Assembly: GCF_032163505.1 (NCBI RefSeq)
Contig: NZ_CP134147.1
Span: 1,392,501-1,456,500, forward strand
Origin: Streptococcus parasanguinis
GTDB taxonomy: Bacteria > Bacillota > Bacilli > Lactobacillales > Streptococcaceae
Reading direction: 5' to 3'
DNA length: 64,000 nucleotides
The notes below the pieces were generated by a model. The model had not been told where the DNA came from. It searched no databases and was given only the letters and a program-made list of their open reading frames with translations. Position 1 is the first letter of the stretch, and each line of letters starts with the position of its first letter. The translations under genes and the position numbers were made by a program. Below, piece by piece: positions 11,386 through 19,543 of this stretch.

Positions 11386-12729
11386 TTATTCATAACGCAG
11401 TGCTTCGATCGGGTTTAACTTAGAAGCCTTATTCGCTGGTAAAATTCCAAAGATGATGCCTACAAAAGCAGAGAAAATAATACTGCCGATGGCGACATTT
11501 AAGGAAATAATCGGTGGTCCTTCTAGGGAAGCTGCTGCGAGTGTAGTAATCAAGCTATTCACACCATAAGCAAGGCCAAGTCCAATCAGCCCACCAATGA
11601 TGGTCAAGACCATCGACTCAATCAAAAATTGAACCAAAATCTTACCTCTGGTTGCTCCCAATGCTTTGCGAAGACCGATTTCTCTCGTCCGTTCGGTAAC
11701 AGAAACCAACATGATATTCATGACTCCAATGCCACCAACTAAGAGGGAAATCCCAGCAATAGCTCCGATGACTGATGTCATAATTCCTACTACTTTATTG
11801 GTTTCCTCTAAGATGCTATCCAAATTAAAGATTTGAAATTCTCCCTGGCGAACACCTGAAAGTTCTGTTAACTTTTGAGCAGCTTCGATCCCAACGGTTT
11901 TGATCTGTTTCACATCCGGCACATGGACGACAATATTTTGAATTTCATCCGTTCCGAATTCAGATGCCAGCTGGGTATTGGCCATCAAGGCACTTCCACC
12001 TGAGGAAGCTCCGTAAAGAGCTGTTCCTGCATTTGGATCCTTGAAAATACCAACGACGCGATAATTGTTATCCCCAACAGAGACCACCTGATTCAGTGGA
12101 TTCTCCGTTCCAAATAATTGTTGGGCCAATCCTTCATCAAGGAGCACCACCCGGGAGAAATTACTATAGTCTGAAGGGGTTAATTTTCGTCCAGATAAGA
12201 GCTCAACCTTTTTGACAGAAAAATAGGTTTCATTTACCCCTTGGATGTTTACCCCTTCTGCTTTTTTCTTTTGAAAAGCAATGGTTGCATTGGAGGTATT
12301 GCTAACATAGTAACCATCGATGCCTTGAATCTTGGTTAATTCCTTAACCCAAGATTCTTGCACAACTGGTGGTGCTTCTTGGACTTGACCATCAACATCT
12401 TCAGCGTTTTCCCCATCGATATCCGATGGAGCAGCCATCCCTCGGTCTTCAGCTGCAGGGCCACTTTCGCCTCCGCCTTCTCCTTCTCCAGTATCATCAG
12501 AAGGGCCAATATTGATTCCTGTCACATAACCACTCTTGTTGGGAGAATAAGAGATTTGTACATACTCTTGGTCCTTGGTGAAGGTCTTGGTGACACCAGC
12601 TTTCATTCCATCTCCAAGAGCCATGATGACAACGACAGAAGCAACCCCAATAATGATCCCCACCATGGTCAAGAAAGACCGTAATTTATGGCTCATAATC
12701 GAGCTGATCGCAAATTTCCAATTTTGCAT
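11386..12729 (-). CDS. MacB/FtsX-type ABC transporter permease
   Basis: 447 residues. One N-terminal membrane helix (LRSFLTMVGIIIGVASVVVI) is followed by a large extracytoplasmic MacB-type domain and three C-terminal helices. The FtsX-domain signature ERTREIGLRKALGAT is present. The external domain holds a Gly/Glu-rich low-complexity patch (about residues 75-115). Its ATG overlaps the stop of the ATPase gene (TAATG), so translation is coupled. Together with the adaptor and ATPase it forms a MacAB-like exporter, orthologous in arrangement to pneumococcal SP_0785-0787, which are linked to antimicrobial peptide resistance. The substrate here is unproven. Confidence 0.92.
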   Translation of the reverse strand: MQNWKFAISSIMSHKLRSFLTMVGIIIGVASVVVIMALGDGMKAGVTKTFTKDQEYVQISYSPNKSGYVTGINIGPSDDTGEGEGGGESGPAAEDRGMAAPSDIDGENAEDVDGQVQEAPPVVQESWVKELTKIQGIDGYYVSNTSNATIAFQKKKAEGVNIQGVNETYFSVKKVELLSGRKLTPSDYSNFSRVVLLDEGLAQQLFGTENPLNQVVSVGDNNYRVVGIFKDPNAGTALYGASSGGSALMANTQLASEFGTDEIQNIVVHVPDVKQIKTVGIEAAQKLTELSGVRQGEFQIFNLDSILEETNKVVGIMTSVIGAIAGISLLVGGIGVMNIMLVSVTERTREIGLRKALGATRGKILVQFLIESMVLTIIGGLIGLGLAYGVNSLITTLAAASLEGPPIISLNVAIGSIIFSAFVGIIFGILPANKASKLNPIEALRYE

Positions 12730-13424
12730 TAGGTCCCCCTTTCCAGCTTGCTATCTGAGGAGATCACTCCATCACGAATGACGATGCGACGATGCGCAAA
12801 GGCTGCAATTTCTGGCTCGTGTGTAACCATGATAATGGTTTTTCCTTCTTGGTTTAGCTTAGTTAACAAGTCCATTATTTGCTCCCCCGTCTTGGTATCT
12901 AGGGCACCCGTCGGCTCATCTGCTAAGACGATGGCTGGCTGATTGACAAGGGCTCGGGCAATCGCAACCCGCTGTTTTTGACCTCCTGAGAGTTCTGAAG
13001 GCAAATGGTGCATGCGAGAATGGAGCTCTACCTTTTCAAGGTACTGCTCAGCTAATTCCTTCCGTTTAGCAGGATGAACTCCTGCATAAATGAGAGGCAG
13101 TTCCACATTTTGAAAGGCATTGAGCTTAGAGAGAAGAAAGAATTGTTGAAAGACAAAACCGATCTGTTCATTACGAACACGTGCTAATTTTTTCTCACTG
13201 AGATTTCCAACCTCCTGACCTTCTAGGAAATACTCTCCGCTGGTCGGGCGGTCCAACAAGCCAATGACGTTCATCAAGGTCGATTTTCCTGAGCCAGATG
13301 GACCCATAATGGCCACAAATTCTCCCTCTTCGACTTCTAAATCGATGTCTTTTAAGACACGAAGTTCCTGATCCCCATTTTTATAGGTTTTATTGATTCC
13401 TTTTAGTTCAATCAATTTTGTCAT
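12729..13424 (-). CDS. ABC transporter ATP-binding protein (MacB/LolD type)
   Basis: The start is placed at MTKLIELKGINKTYK (13424), giving 231 residues; the ORF is open further upstream but that part is unlike the family. Walker A GPSGSGKST, the Q-loop QQFFLLSKLNA, signature LSGGQKQR, Walker B IVLADEPTG and the switch His in THEP are all intact. It overlaps the end of the adaptor gene by 17 bases and the permease by 1 base, so it is the middle gene of a three-gene operon. It powers the exporter. Confidence 0.93.
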   Translation of the reverse strand: MTKLIELKGINKTYKNGDQELRVLKDIDLEVEEGEFVAIMGPSGSGKSTLMNVIGLLDRPTSGEYFLEGQEVGNLSEKKLARVRNEQIGFVFQQFFLLSKLNAFQNVELPLIYAGVHPAKRKELAEQYLEKVELHSRMHHLPSELSGGQKQRVAIARALVNQPAIVLADEPTGALDTKTGEQIMDLLTKLNQEGKTIIMVTHEPEIAAFAHRRIVIRDGVISSDSKLERGT

Positions 13425-14565
13425 ATTTTCCGATCTCTTTTCCATCTTCCAGTTTCTCATTAGGATTCACAATAACTTGAGCATCTTTCTTCAAGCCTGA
13501 CAAGATTTCCTGGTTTTCAGCATCGGCGTTACCAAGCGTCACTTTTACTTTCTTAGCCTTGCCATTTTCGACCGTCCATACATAGCTCGTATCCCCATCA
13601 GCCATGACACTTGTCACGGGAACAAGGGGATGTTGAGTAGAACTTTTGACTTCAATATTGACAGAAAAGCCTTGTTTGAGTTCTCCAATCTCACTGGTAA
13701 TATCCACTGTAAATGGGTACTTGGCTCCACCGCTTCCTTGTGTTCCACCTGTTGCATTGGCACCTGCTTGACCCGCGTCAGTCGGATAGTTAGCTACATA
13801 AGAAATCTTTCCTGTCCAGGTTTTATCCGGATAAACCTTGGAAGTGAGGACCACTTCCTGACCTTCAGAGATATTAGCCAAATTGTATTCAGACAACTCC
13901 CCTTTGACTTGTAAATTCCCGTTGCTCACAATGTGAACCAGAGTTTGGTTGGTCCCTGTAGTCGATTTTGAAACATCTTTATTGACTTCGACCACGGTAC
14001 CATCTGTATTACTCCTAACTGTTGTCGCATCCAGAAGAGCCTTAGCCTTGTTCATATTATCGACCGCATCCGACTTGGCATCTCGTAAATCGCTAGCTTG
14101 AGAATCGACTGTTCGCTGGGTCTGAGAAGCTGATTTGTCATCTGCCTCTTCATCTCCTGTCGTATCAATGGTCACACCATTTGTCAGTAAATCATTTAAC
14201 TGACGATCTGCCTTATTGACAGCACGAACGGCTGCATCATAAGCGGTTTGAGCCTCTGTACTGCTATACTGAACAATCGGCTGACCGGCTGTTACTTGAT
14301 CTCCTACATTGACCAAAATCGACTGCAAATCCCCTTTGGTTCCATCAAAAAAGACATACTGTTCCTGGTTGGCAGTGACTTTCCCAGTTAACAAGACTGA
14401 AGAAGCGATCGATCCATCCTTGACCGTTTGCACCATTGGAGTTTCTTTCGTGATTGCTTGATCAGGAGTACTTGGGTGCGAAAACATCATCACACTTCCT
14501 GTTCCAATCACCACAATTGCTGCACCTGCAGCTGTAAATAGTTGCCATTTTTTCAATTTCTTCAT
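13408..14565 (-). CDS. Efflux adaptor (HlyD/MacA-like membrane fusion protein)
   Basis: 385 residues with an N-terminal signal anchor (residues 12-30). A lipoyl/barrel-sandwich half (GDLQSILVNVGDQVTAGQPIV) is followed by a coiled-coil hairpin rich in Asp/Ala/Lys around residues 110-185. The second lipoyl half (DATTVRSNTDGTVVEVN) and a beta-barrel domain complete it. In a Gram-positive it acts on the outer face of the membrane, guiding substrate from the MacB-like permease. First gene of the operon. Confidence 0.92.
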   Translation of the reverse strand: MKKLKKWQLFTAAGAAIVVIGTGSVMMFSHPSTPDQAITKETPMVQTVKDGSIASSVLLTGKVTANQEQYVFFDGTKGDLQSILVNVGDQVTAGQPIVQYSSTEAQTAYDAAVRAVNKADRQLNDLLTNGVTIDTTGDEEADDKSASQTQRTVDSQASDLRDAKSDAVDNMNKAKALLDATTVRSNTDGTVVEVNKDVSKSTTGTNQTLVHIVSNGNLQVKGELSEYNLANISEGQEVVLTSKVYPDKTWTGKISYVANYPTDAGQAGANATGGTQGSGGAKYPFTVDITSEIGELKQGFSVNIEVKSSTQHPLVPVTSVMADGDTSYVWTVENGKAKKVKVTLGNADAENQEILSGLKKDAQVIVNPNEKLEDGKEIGKYDKID

Positions 14566-14686
14566 CGTTTTTCTCCATCAAAGAAAGCGTTTTATTCTAT
14601 ACCATAGTATACCATATTTCCTTACTTTTCTATCTAAAATTGACACAGCAAAATGAAATTTAAATGCTTGGGAACATGCTAAACCC

Positions 14687-14715
14687 TTGACTTTTGTAAC
14701 AATTGATATTACAAT
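14687..14715 (+). promoter_or_regulatory. gor promoter
   Basis: TTGACT (-35), 17-base spacer, TACAAT (-10). The spacer and -10 are covered by the dyad at 14695-14713. Confidence 0.8.
14695..14713 (+). promoter_or_regulatory. Candidate operator, TGTAAC...ATTACA dyad
   Basis: TGTAACAATTGATATTACA overlaps the spacer and -10 of the gor promoter. It matches the dyad in front of the Rrf2-family regulator gene (58495-58513) at 16 of 19 positions, with the same TGTAA-N9-TTACA geometry. Occupancy here would block RNA polymerase. Confidence 0.55.
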
Positions 14716-14744
14716 CAAACTGAAATCCCATTTAGGAGGAAAAC

Positions 14745-16094
14745 ATGAAAGAATTTGATATTATTTCAATCGGTGGAGGTAGTGGAGGAATCGCTACGAT
14801 GAACCGGGCTGGGGAGTACGGAGCGCGGGCTGCCGTCATTGAAGAAAAACAACTGGGTGGAACCTGTGTCAACAGAGGATGTGTGCCTAAAAAGATTATG
14901 TGGTATGGTGCACAAATTGCAGAAGCTATTCGTGATTATGGACCAGACTATGGATTTACCTCTGAACAAACAAGATTTGATTTTGCAACTTTAAGAAAAA
15001 ATCGCGAAGCCTATATTGACCGTTCTCGCAATTCCTATGATGGCAGTTTCAAACGCAATGGGGTTGAACGAATTGAAGGACGTGCTCGTTTTGTGGATGC
15101 TCATACGGTTGAGGTAAATGGGGAAACCATTAAGGCCAAGCATATCGTGATTGCGACCGGTGCCCATCCTTTTATCCCTTCTGTTCCTGGAGCTGAATTT
15201 GGCGAAACGTCTGATGATGTCTTTGCTTGGGAAGAACTTCCTACATCTGTTGCCATTATTGGAGCTGGCTACATCGCAGTGGAACTAGCCGGTGTGCTCC
15301 ATGCCCTTGGTGTTCAGACCGATCTCTTCGTTCGCGGTGATCGTCCCTTAAGAAAGTTTGATTCCTACATTGTCGATGGCTTAATGGAAGAAATGGAAAA
15401 ACAAAACCTTCCGCTTCACAAACATAAGGTTCCCATGAAGCTTGAAAAATTAGAAGACGGTCGGGTTAAGATTTATTTTGAGGATATGACCAGCCACGTG
15501 GCAGATCATGTTATCTGGGCAACAGGACGAAAACCAAACGTCCAGGATCTCAATCTAGAAGCTGCAGGCGTCACCTTAAATGAAAAAGGATTCATTGGAG
15601 TAGATGAATACCAGAATACAGTTATTCCAGGAATCTATGCTCTTGGGGATGTTACAGGAGAAAAAGAATTAACTCCTGTCGCTATTAAAGCTGGACGCAC
15701 TCTTTCTGAACGACTATTCAATGGAAAAGTCAATGCCAAAATGGATTATACAAACATCCCAACCGTTGTCTTTTCTCACCCTGCTATTGGAACCGTTGGC
15801 CTAACGGAGGAAGAAGCCCAGCAAACTTATGGTAAAGAGAATATCAAAGTCTATACTTCTCAATTTGCTTCCATGTACACCGCTGTTACCCAACACCGCC
15901 AGCAAGCAAAATTCAAACTCATCACTGCCGGTCCCGAAGAAAGGGTCGTTGGCCTTCATGGTCTTGGCTACGGAGTCGATGAAATGATCCAAGGATTTGC
16001 AGTTGCTATCAAGATGGGAGCGACAAAAGCCGATTTCGACGCAACCGTCGCCATTCACCCAACCGGATCCGAAGAATTCGTGACAATGAGATAA
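14745..16094 (+). CDS. gor: Glutathione-disulfide reductase
   Basis: 449 residues. A flavoprotein disulfide reductase that regenerates glutathione from its disulfide with NADPH. The FAD-binding GGGSGG is at residues 10-15. The redox-active pair is [13 protein letters not shown] (Cys41/Cys46). The NAD(P)-binding segment is [17 protein letters not shown] and the second FAD motif is [10 protein letters not shown]. The C-terminal active-site HPTGSEE comes from the dimer partner. It is monocistronic, with a terminator following. Streptococci import or make glutathione, so the enzyme serves oxidative and disulfide stress. Confidence 0.96.
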   Translation: MKEFDIISIGGGSGGIATMNRAGEYGARAAVIEEKQLGGTCVNRGCVPKKIMWYGAQIAEAIRDYGPDYGFTSEQTRFDFATLRKNREAYIDRSRNSYDGSFKRNGVERIEGRARFVDAHTVEVNGETIKAKHIVIATGAHPFIPSVPGAEFGETSDDVFAWEELPTSVAIIGAGYIAVELAGVLHALGVQTDLFVRGDRPLRKFDSYIVDGLMEEMEKQNLPLHKHKVPMKLEKLEDGRVKIYFEDMTSHVADHVIWATGRKPNVQDLNLEAAGVTLNEKGFIGVDEYQNTVIPGIYALGDVTGEKELTPVAIKAGRTLSERLFNGKVNAKMDYTNIPTVVFSHPAIGTVGLTEEEAQQTYGKENIKVYTSQFASMYTAVTQHRQQAKFKLITAGPEERVVGLHGLGYGVDEMIQGFAVAIKMGATKADFDATVAIHPTGSEEFVTMR

Positions 16095-16126
16095 AACATA
16101 AGCTTGAAGTTGTTCCACTTTAAGCT

Positions 16127-16162
16127 AAAAGGACTATTTAAACAAACAATAGTCCTTTTTCA
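16127..16162 (+). terminator. Intrinsic terminator of gor
   Basis: AAAAGGACTATT / AATAGTCCTTTT stem with a 9-base loop and a T-tail. Confidence 0.9.
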
Positions 16163-16235
16163 TTTATCTGATTTTAATAAAATCCTTAAAATTTCATAGA
16201 TAAAATATTTTTATTGTTAAAATCTTACTAATTTG

Positions 16236-16244
16236 TGATATAAT
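16236..16244 (+). promoter_or_regulatory. Extended -10 of the LPXTG adhesin gene
   Basis: TGA-TATAAT with no good -35 at normal spacing (TTGTTA lies 19 bases upstream). It implies an unusually long leader of about 150 bases. Confidence 0.55.
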
Positions 16245-16253
16245 TCACTTTGT

Positions 16254-16320
16254 AGATGTCTTTTTTGAAAATAGACTAGTGGGGGGTGCACTTTTATTAA
16301 TGTCGTCTTAAAAGACACCT
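16254..16320 (+). other. Structured 5' leader segment of the adhesin gene
   Basis: AGATGTCTTTT (16254-16264) is complementary to AAAAGACACCT (16310-16320) at 10 of 11 positions and encloses a GGGGGG run. A competing small hairpin GTCTT-AA-AAGAC shares the right arm. It could be an RNA switch in the leader or the inverted ends of a tiny inserted sequence. Confidence 0.35.
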
Positions 16321-16401
16321 ATAAAAATTTCTCAATTTTGTAAGTTTTTGGCAACAACATACAAATTGATGTAGATAATTGGAGAAAAATGGGAGAAGAA
16401 A

Positions 16402-18306
16402 ATGAAAAAAATGAATCTAAGTAGACTTGTCAAAGTCTTCTTTATTGTATTTTTACCATTATTATTCATCGTATTATCGCAATCTGATATGGTAAAAGCT
16501 GGCGATGTCAGCAACAATATTAGCTCACTTACTGTTTCATCAGAAGAAATCACAGATGGTGGACAAACAACTGTTAAGTTTACATTTGATGAGCATGCAC
16601 AAAAGATTCAACCGGGGGATACATTAAAAGTTAATTGGACTAGTTCTGGAACAGTCTTTGGGATAGGATTTAAAAAGACTATTCCATTAAGTATTGACGG
16701 AACTTACGTTGGAGACATGGTCATTACAGATGGATCTGCGACAGTTACTTTCAATGAAGCTATCAAAAACCTTCAAAACATTCGCGGTTGGGGTGAGTTT
16801 GAGATTGAGGGTCATAACGATACAGCAACCGATAAGGAGCATGTTGGAAAATTCACTATTATTAGTGGAGCTAGAAAAGTAGAATTAAACGTTAAGAAAA
16901 TAGCTACTGGTGTTAACAGCGCTCCATTCTATCTCAAAGCGGGAGATATGCACGCGAATGATCCTGAACATATTCTTTGGACACTAACCATTAATGCAAT
17001 GAACTTAGATGTAGATGGTGATGTTCGTGTTGAAGATGACATCCAAGGTGGTCATTCACTTGTAAAAGATAGTTTTAGTATTACTACTACAGGTAACAAA
17101 CCAGGATATTACGGTGGCTCAACTGCTATCGACGATTTCTTAGCAGCCTTTCCTGGATCAACATTCACAGTTGATGCTGCAGGAAAAATTACAGTTACGA
17201 TTCCTCAAAGTGAAATTAATAAGACTGGTGTCCTGATCTTTTACCAGACTAAAGTAGAGAATGAAAATCAAAAGAATTTCTTAAACAATACTAAGGTATG
17301 GTATCACGTTAAAGGTGAGCAAGCAGTTGTTGCAAAGGAAGTCAATGCATCTGTTGCAAATATTAATGCAAACGGTGGAGTGGATGGCGATATGACATCA
17401 ACCACTACAACTACTACAACTACTACGACTCAAGAGCCAACTACTACAACCACTACGACTCAAGAGCCAACTACTACAACCACTACGACTCAAGAGCCTA
17501 CAACCACAACCACTACGACTCAAGAGCCTACTACCACAACTACTACGACTCAAGAGCCTACTACCACAACTACTACGACTCAAGAGCCTACAACTACAAC
17601 TACTACGACTCAAGAGCCTACAACTACAACTACTACGACTCAAGAGCCTACAACTACAACTACTACGACTCAAGAGCCTACAACTACAACTACTACGACT
17701 CAAGAGCCTACTACCACAACTACTACGACTCAAGAGCCTACAACTACAACTACTACGACTCAAGAGCCTACAACTACTACGACTCAAGAGCCTACTACCA
17801 CAACTACTACGACTCAAGAGTCGACTACCACAACTACTACGACTCAAGAGTCGACTACCACAACTACTACGCCTGAGACTCCTGCTACAACTGTTTCAAC
17901 AGAAGAGCCTAAGACTACTGTAACTACTACGCCTGAGACTCCTACTACAACTGTTTCAACAGAGGAGCCTAAGACTACTGTAACTACTACGCCTGAGACT
18001 CCTCCAACTACAACACCAGAAGAACCAGAAAACCACAATAGTAGTGAGGAAGACACAACAACAACAACTACTACTACTGCAGAGCCTAAGACTTCTTCAT
18101 CCACAACAGAAAATCCAAATAAACCTAGTCATTCTGGTACCACAACGACACCAAGTGCGCCAGGTTCAAATGGTGGAAACAATGGGGGAGGTCGCAAATC
18201 GCTTCTTCCAAACACAGGTGAAGTTGTTGCATCTGGACTCGTCTTCTCTGGAATTCTTGTCTTAGCAGGTGCTGTTGGAATCAAACGGAAATTGACTCGT
18301 CAATAA
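16402..18306 (+). CDS. LPXTG-anchored adhesin with Thr-rich stalk
   Basis: 634 residues. It has a signal peptide (about 1-33, cleavage likely near VKAGD) and a non-repetitive A region (about 35-330) resembling MSCRAMM/collagen-binding Ig-like adhesin domains. A stalk follows, made of fifteen TQE(P/S)-type units mostly 10 residues long, then two 20-residue units of the TVSTEEPKTTVTTTPETP kind. A Gly/Asn spacer leads to LPNTGE, a hydrophobic helix and KRKLTRQ. Sortase A would link it to the wall. The ligand is unknown. The base composition of the stalk is extreme (almost only ACN codons). It is flanked by terminators and so is monocistronic. Confidence 0.9.
   Translation: MKKMNLSRLVKVFFIVFLPLLFIVLSQSDMVKAGDVSNNISSLTVSSEEITDGGQTTVKFTFDEHAQKIQPGDTLKVNWTSSGTVFGIGFKKTIPLSIDGTYVGDMVITDGSATVTFNEAIKNLQNIRGWGEFEIEGHNDTATDKEHVGKFTIISGARKVELNVKKIATGVNSAPFYLKAGDMHANDPEHILWTLTINAMNLDVDGDVRVEDDIQGGHSLVKDSFSITTTGNKPGYYGGSTAIDDFLAAFPGSTFTVDAAGKITVTIPQSEINKTGVLIFYQTKVENENQKNFLNNTKVWYHVKGEQAVVAKEVNASVANINANGGVDGDMTSTTTTTTTTTTQEPTTTTTTTQEPTTTTTTTQEPTTTTTTTQEPTTTTTTTQEPTTTTTTTQEPTTTTTTTQEPTTTTTTTQEPTTTTTTTQEPTTTTTTTQEPTTTTTTTQEPTTTTTTTQEPTTTTTQEPTTTTTTTQESTTTTTTTQESTTTTTTPETPATTVSTEEPKTTVTTTPETPTTTVSTEEPKTTVTTTPETPPTTTPEEPENHNSSEEDTTTTTTTTAEPKTSSSTTENPNKPSHSGTTTTPSAPGSNGGNNGGGRKSLLPNTGEVVASGLVFSGILVLAGAVGIKRKLTRQ
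17401..17874 (+). repeat. In-frame 30-bp tandem repeat of the adhesin stalk
   Basis: Fifteen CAAGAG-containing units (positions 17431 to 17845) at 30-bp period, each encoding TQEP/TQES plus six Thr. One unit (17761-17784) is 24 bp, i.e. two codons short. Neighbouring units differ only at synonymous third positions, in runs, as expected from slippage or unequal recombination. The two most C-terminal units carry QES in place of QEP. Copy number is likely to vary between strains. Confidence 0.95.
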
Positions 18307-18417
18307 TTTATTCATTAAAAATAGTCAATTTTCTAACGAAATAGATTTTCAATGCATCTTAACAAATAGTTCAACTAACAAAGAGAGAAATTTTTAGCTC
18401 TCTCTGATAGATAAAAA

Positions 18418-18592
18418 GAGGCTGGGACAAAAGTCCTAGCCTCTCAATTATTTTTGGATTGTCGAGCAAGACGCAGTGGTTGAGTGGGCTCTACTACGCT
18501 GATTTCATCAGCTTTTACAGCCCTACTCAACTGTGCGGAGGTGGGACGACGAAATCGAATTCTAACGAATTACCGATTTCTGTCCCACTCTC
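18418..18592 (+). repeat. 175-bp multi-hairpin repeat, copy 1
   Basis: Starts GAGGCTGGGAC and ends CTGTCCCACTCTC. It folds into a left hairpin (GAGGCTGGGAC/GTCCTAGCCTC), a long central stem around GGTTGAGTGGGCT/AGCCCTACTCAAC, and a right stem (GTGGGAC..GAAATCG/CGATTTCTGTCCCAC). Nearly identical copies lie at 48822-48996 and 57770-57944, all on the same strand and the same length. Here it follows the adhesin gene and ends in TCTTTTCTTT, so it may double as a terminator. Confidence 0.9.
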
Positions 18593-18600
18593 TTTTCTTT

Positions 18601-18630
18601 GTGTAAGCCCTATAAAAATTTGGCTTACAC
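18601..18630. other. Perfect 9-bp inverted repeat
   Basis: GTGTAAGCC and GGCTTACAC separated by 12 A/T-rich bases, just downstream of repeat copy 1. It could be a hairpin, an operator, or the end of a lost element. The rest of 18631-18750 shows nothing recognisable. Confidence 0.4.
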
Positions 18631-18749
18631 CGTTACGTCTACATCTCAAAAAATTGGCAAAATAATTAATGAAAATTCCTTTTTATTTTTTCTAGATCAG
18701 TTTTTTAGATGGAATATCAGATGATAACGAAAATAGTTTCGAAAATACA

Positions 18750-18783
18750 AAAAGACAAACGTCCAAATGCGACGTCTGTCTTC
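18750..18783 (-). terminator. Terminator of the cyclase/MetE-like operon
   Basis: AGACAGACGTC / GACGTTTGTCT stem followed by TTTTTGTATTTTC on the minus strand. Confidence 0.75.
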
Positions 18784-18799
18784 AAGCTTTTCTCTTTGT

Positions 18800-19531
18800 T
18801 TATGGTAAGATGGCAATGGCACGGACAGGTGAACCAGTTGCCTTGTCCCAGTGAGGGAAAGCAATCGAAATCAAAGCACCTACAGCTGGAACTTGGTCCA
18901 ATTGGTTCAAAACTTCAACTTGGTAGATATTTTGTTCCAAGAGGTAGTATTCATTGACCAAGCCATGCTCTGCTGCTGGAATACCTGCATCGGTATCAAA
19001 GGTTTCATGACCAACAGCCTTGACATGGCGTTCATGAATCAAGAATTCCAAGGCTTCACGGCTCCATCCTGGACTTTGTTGAACCCCATTTTCATCTAGG
19101 TTACGCATAGCATCTTGATCTGGCCAACGTTTTGACCAATCACTACGGAAGGCAACAAAAGCACCCTCGGCAATTTGTCCATGCTCTGCCTCAAAGTCTA
19201 AGATATCTTGTTTGCTCAAGATAAAGTTTGGATTGGCTGCAACTTCTTTAGACTTGTCGATAACATAGAGTGGCAAGAGGAGATCTTTGAGGTCAATCTC
19301 ATCCAACCAACGGCCCCCTTCTACAAAGTGAATCGGTGCATCAATATGCGTTCCGTATTGACCAACCACTGTAAATTTTTGAACATGGAAACCATCTTTT
19401 AATGTAAAAAGGTCTTCTTGTTGCAAGGCAGGAAGGGCTGGGAAGTGTGGACTTTCCGCATTGATTTGGTGACTCAAGTCCACCCATTTTTTAGCTTGCA
19501 ATTCTTTATAAATACTTAGTAAATCTGACAT
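18800..19531 (-). CDS. Cyclase-family (kynurenine formamidase-like) metal hydrolase
   Basis: 243 residues of the bacterial cyclase/KynB fold (PF04199 type). The metal-binding signature appears as YGTHIDAPIHF (about residues 58-68). WVDLSHQI at the start and the later VKAVGHETFDTDAG are also typical. KynB hydrolyses N-formylkynurenine, but there is no tryptophan-catabolic neighbour here. The gene follows the MetE-like gene by 12 bases in one operon with a methionine-type operator, which hints at a sulfur-metabolite substrate. That link is inference; the activity is unknown. Confidence 0.85.
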   Translation of the reverse strand: MSDLLSIYKELQAKKWVDLSHQINAESPHFPALPALQQEDLFTLKDGFHVQKFTVVGQYGTHIDAPIHFVEGGRWLDEIDLKDLLLPLYVIDKSKEVAANPNFILSKQDILDFEAEHGQIAEGAFVAFRSDWSKRWPDQDAMRNLDENGVQQSPGWSREALEFLIHERHVKAVGHETFDTDAGIPAAEHGLVNEYYLLEQNIYQVEVLNQLDQVPAVGALISIAFPHWDKATGSPVRAIAILP

Positions 19532-19543
19532 GTTTCTTTCTCC

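Noticed and set aside
17401..17874. CRISPR-like regular array
   Set aside because: The 30-bp period has no spacers and is in frame with a surface protein; there are no cas genes.
17398..18104. Long minus-strand ORFs rich in Ser-Arg-Cys or Val opposite the adhesin
   Set aside because: They are mirror readings of the Thr-codon repeat; no promoter, ribosome-binding site or natural composition.
18601..18750. A small RNA gene after repeat copy 1
   Set aside because: There is a perfect hairpin, but no promoter of its own and no terminator placed for it.
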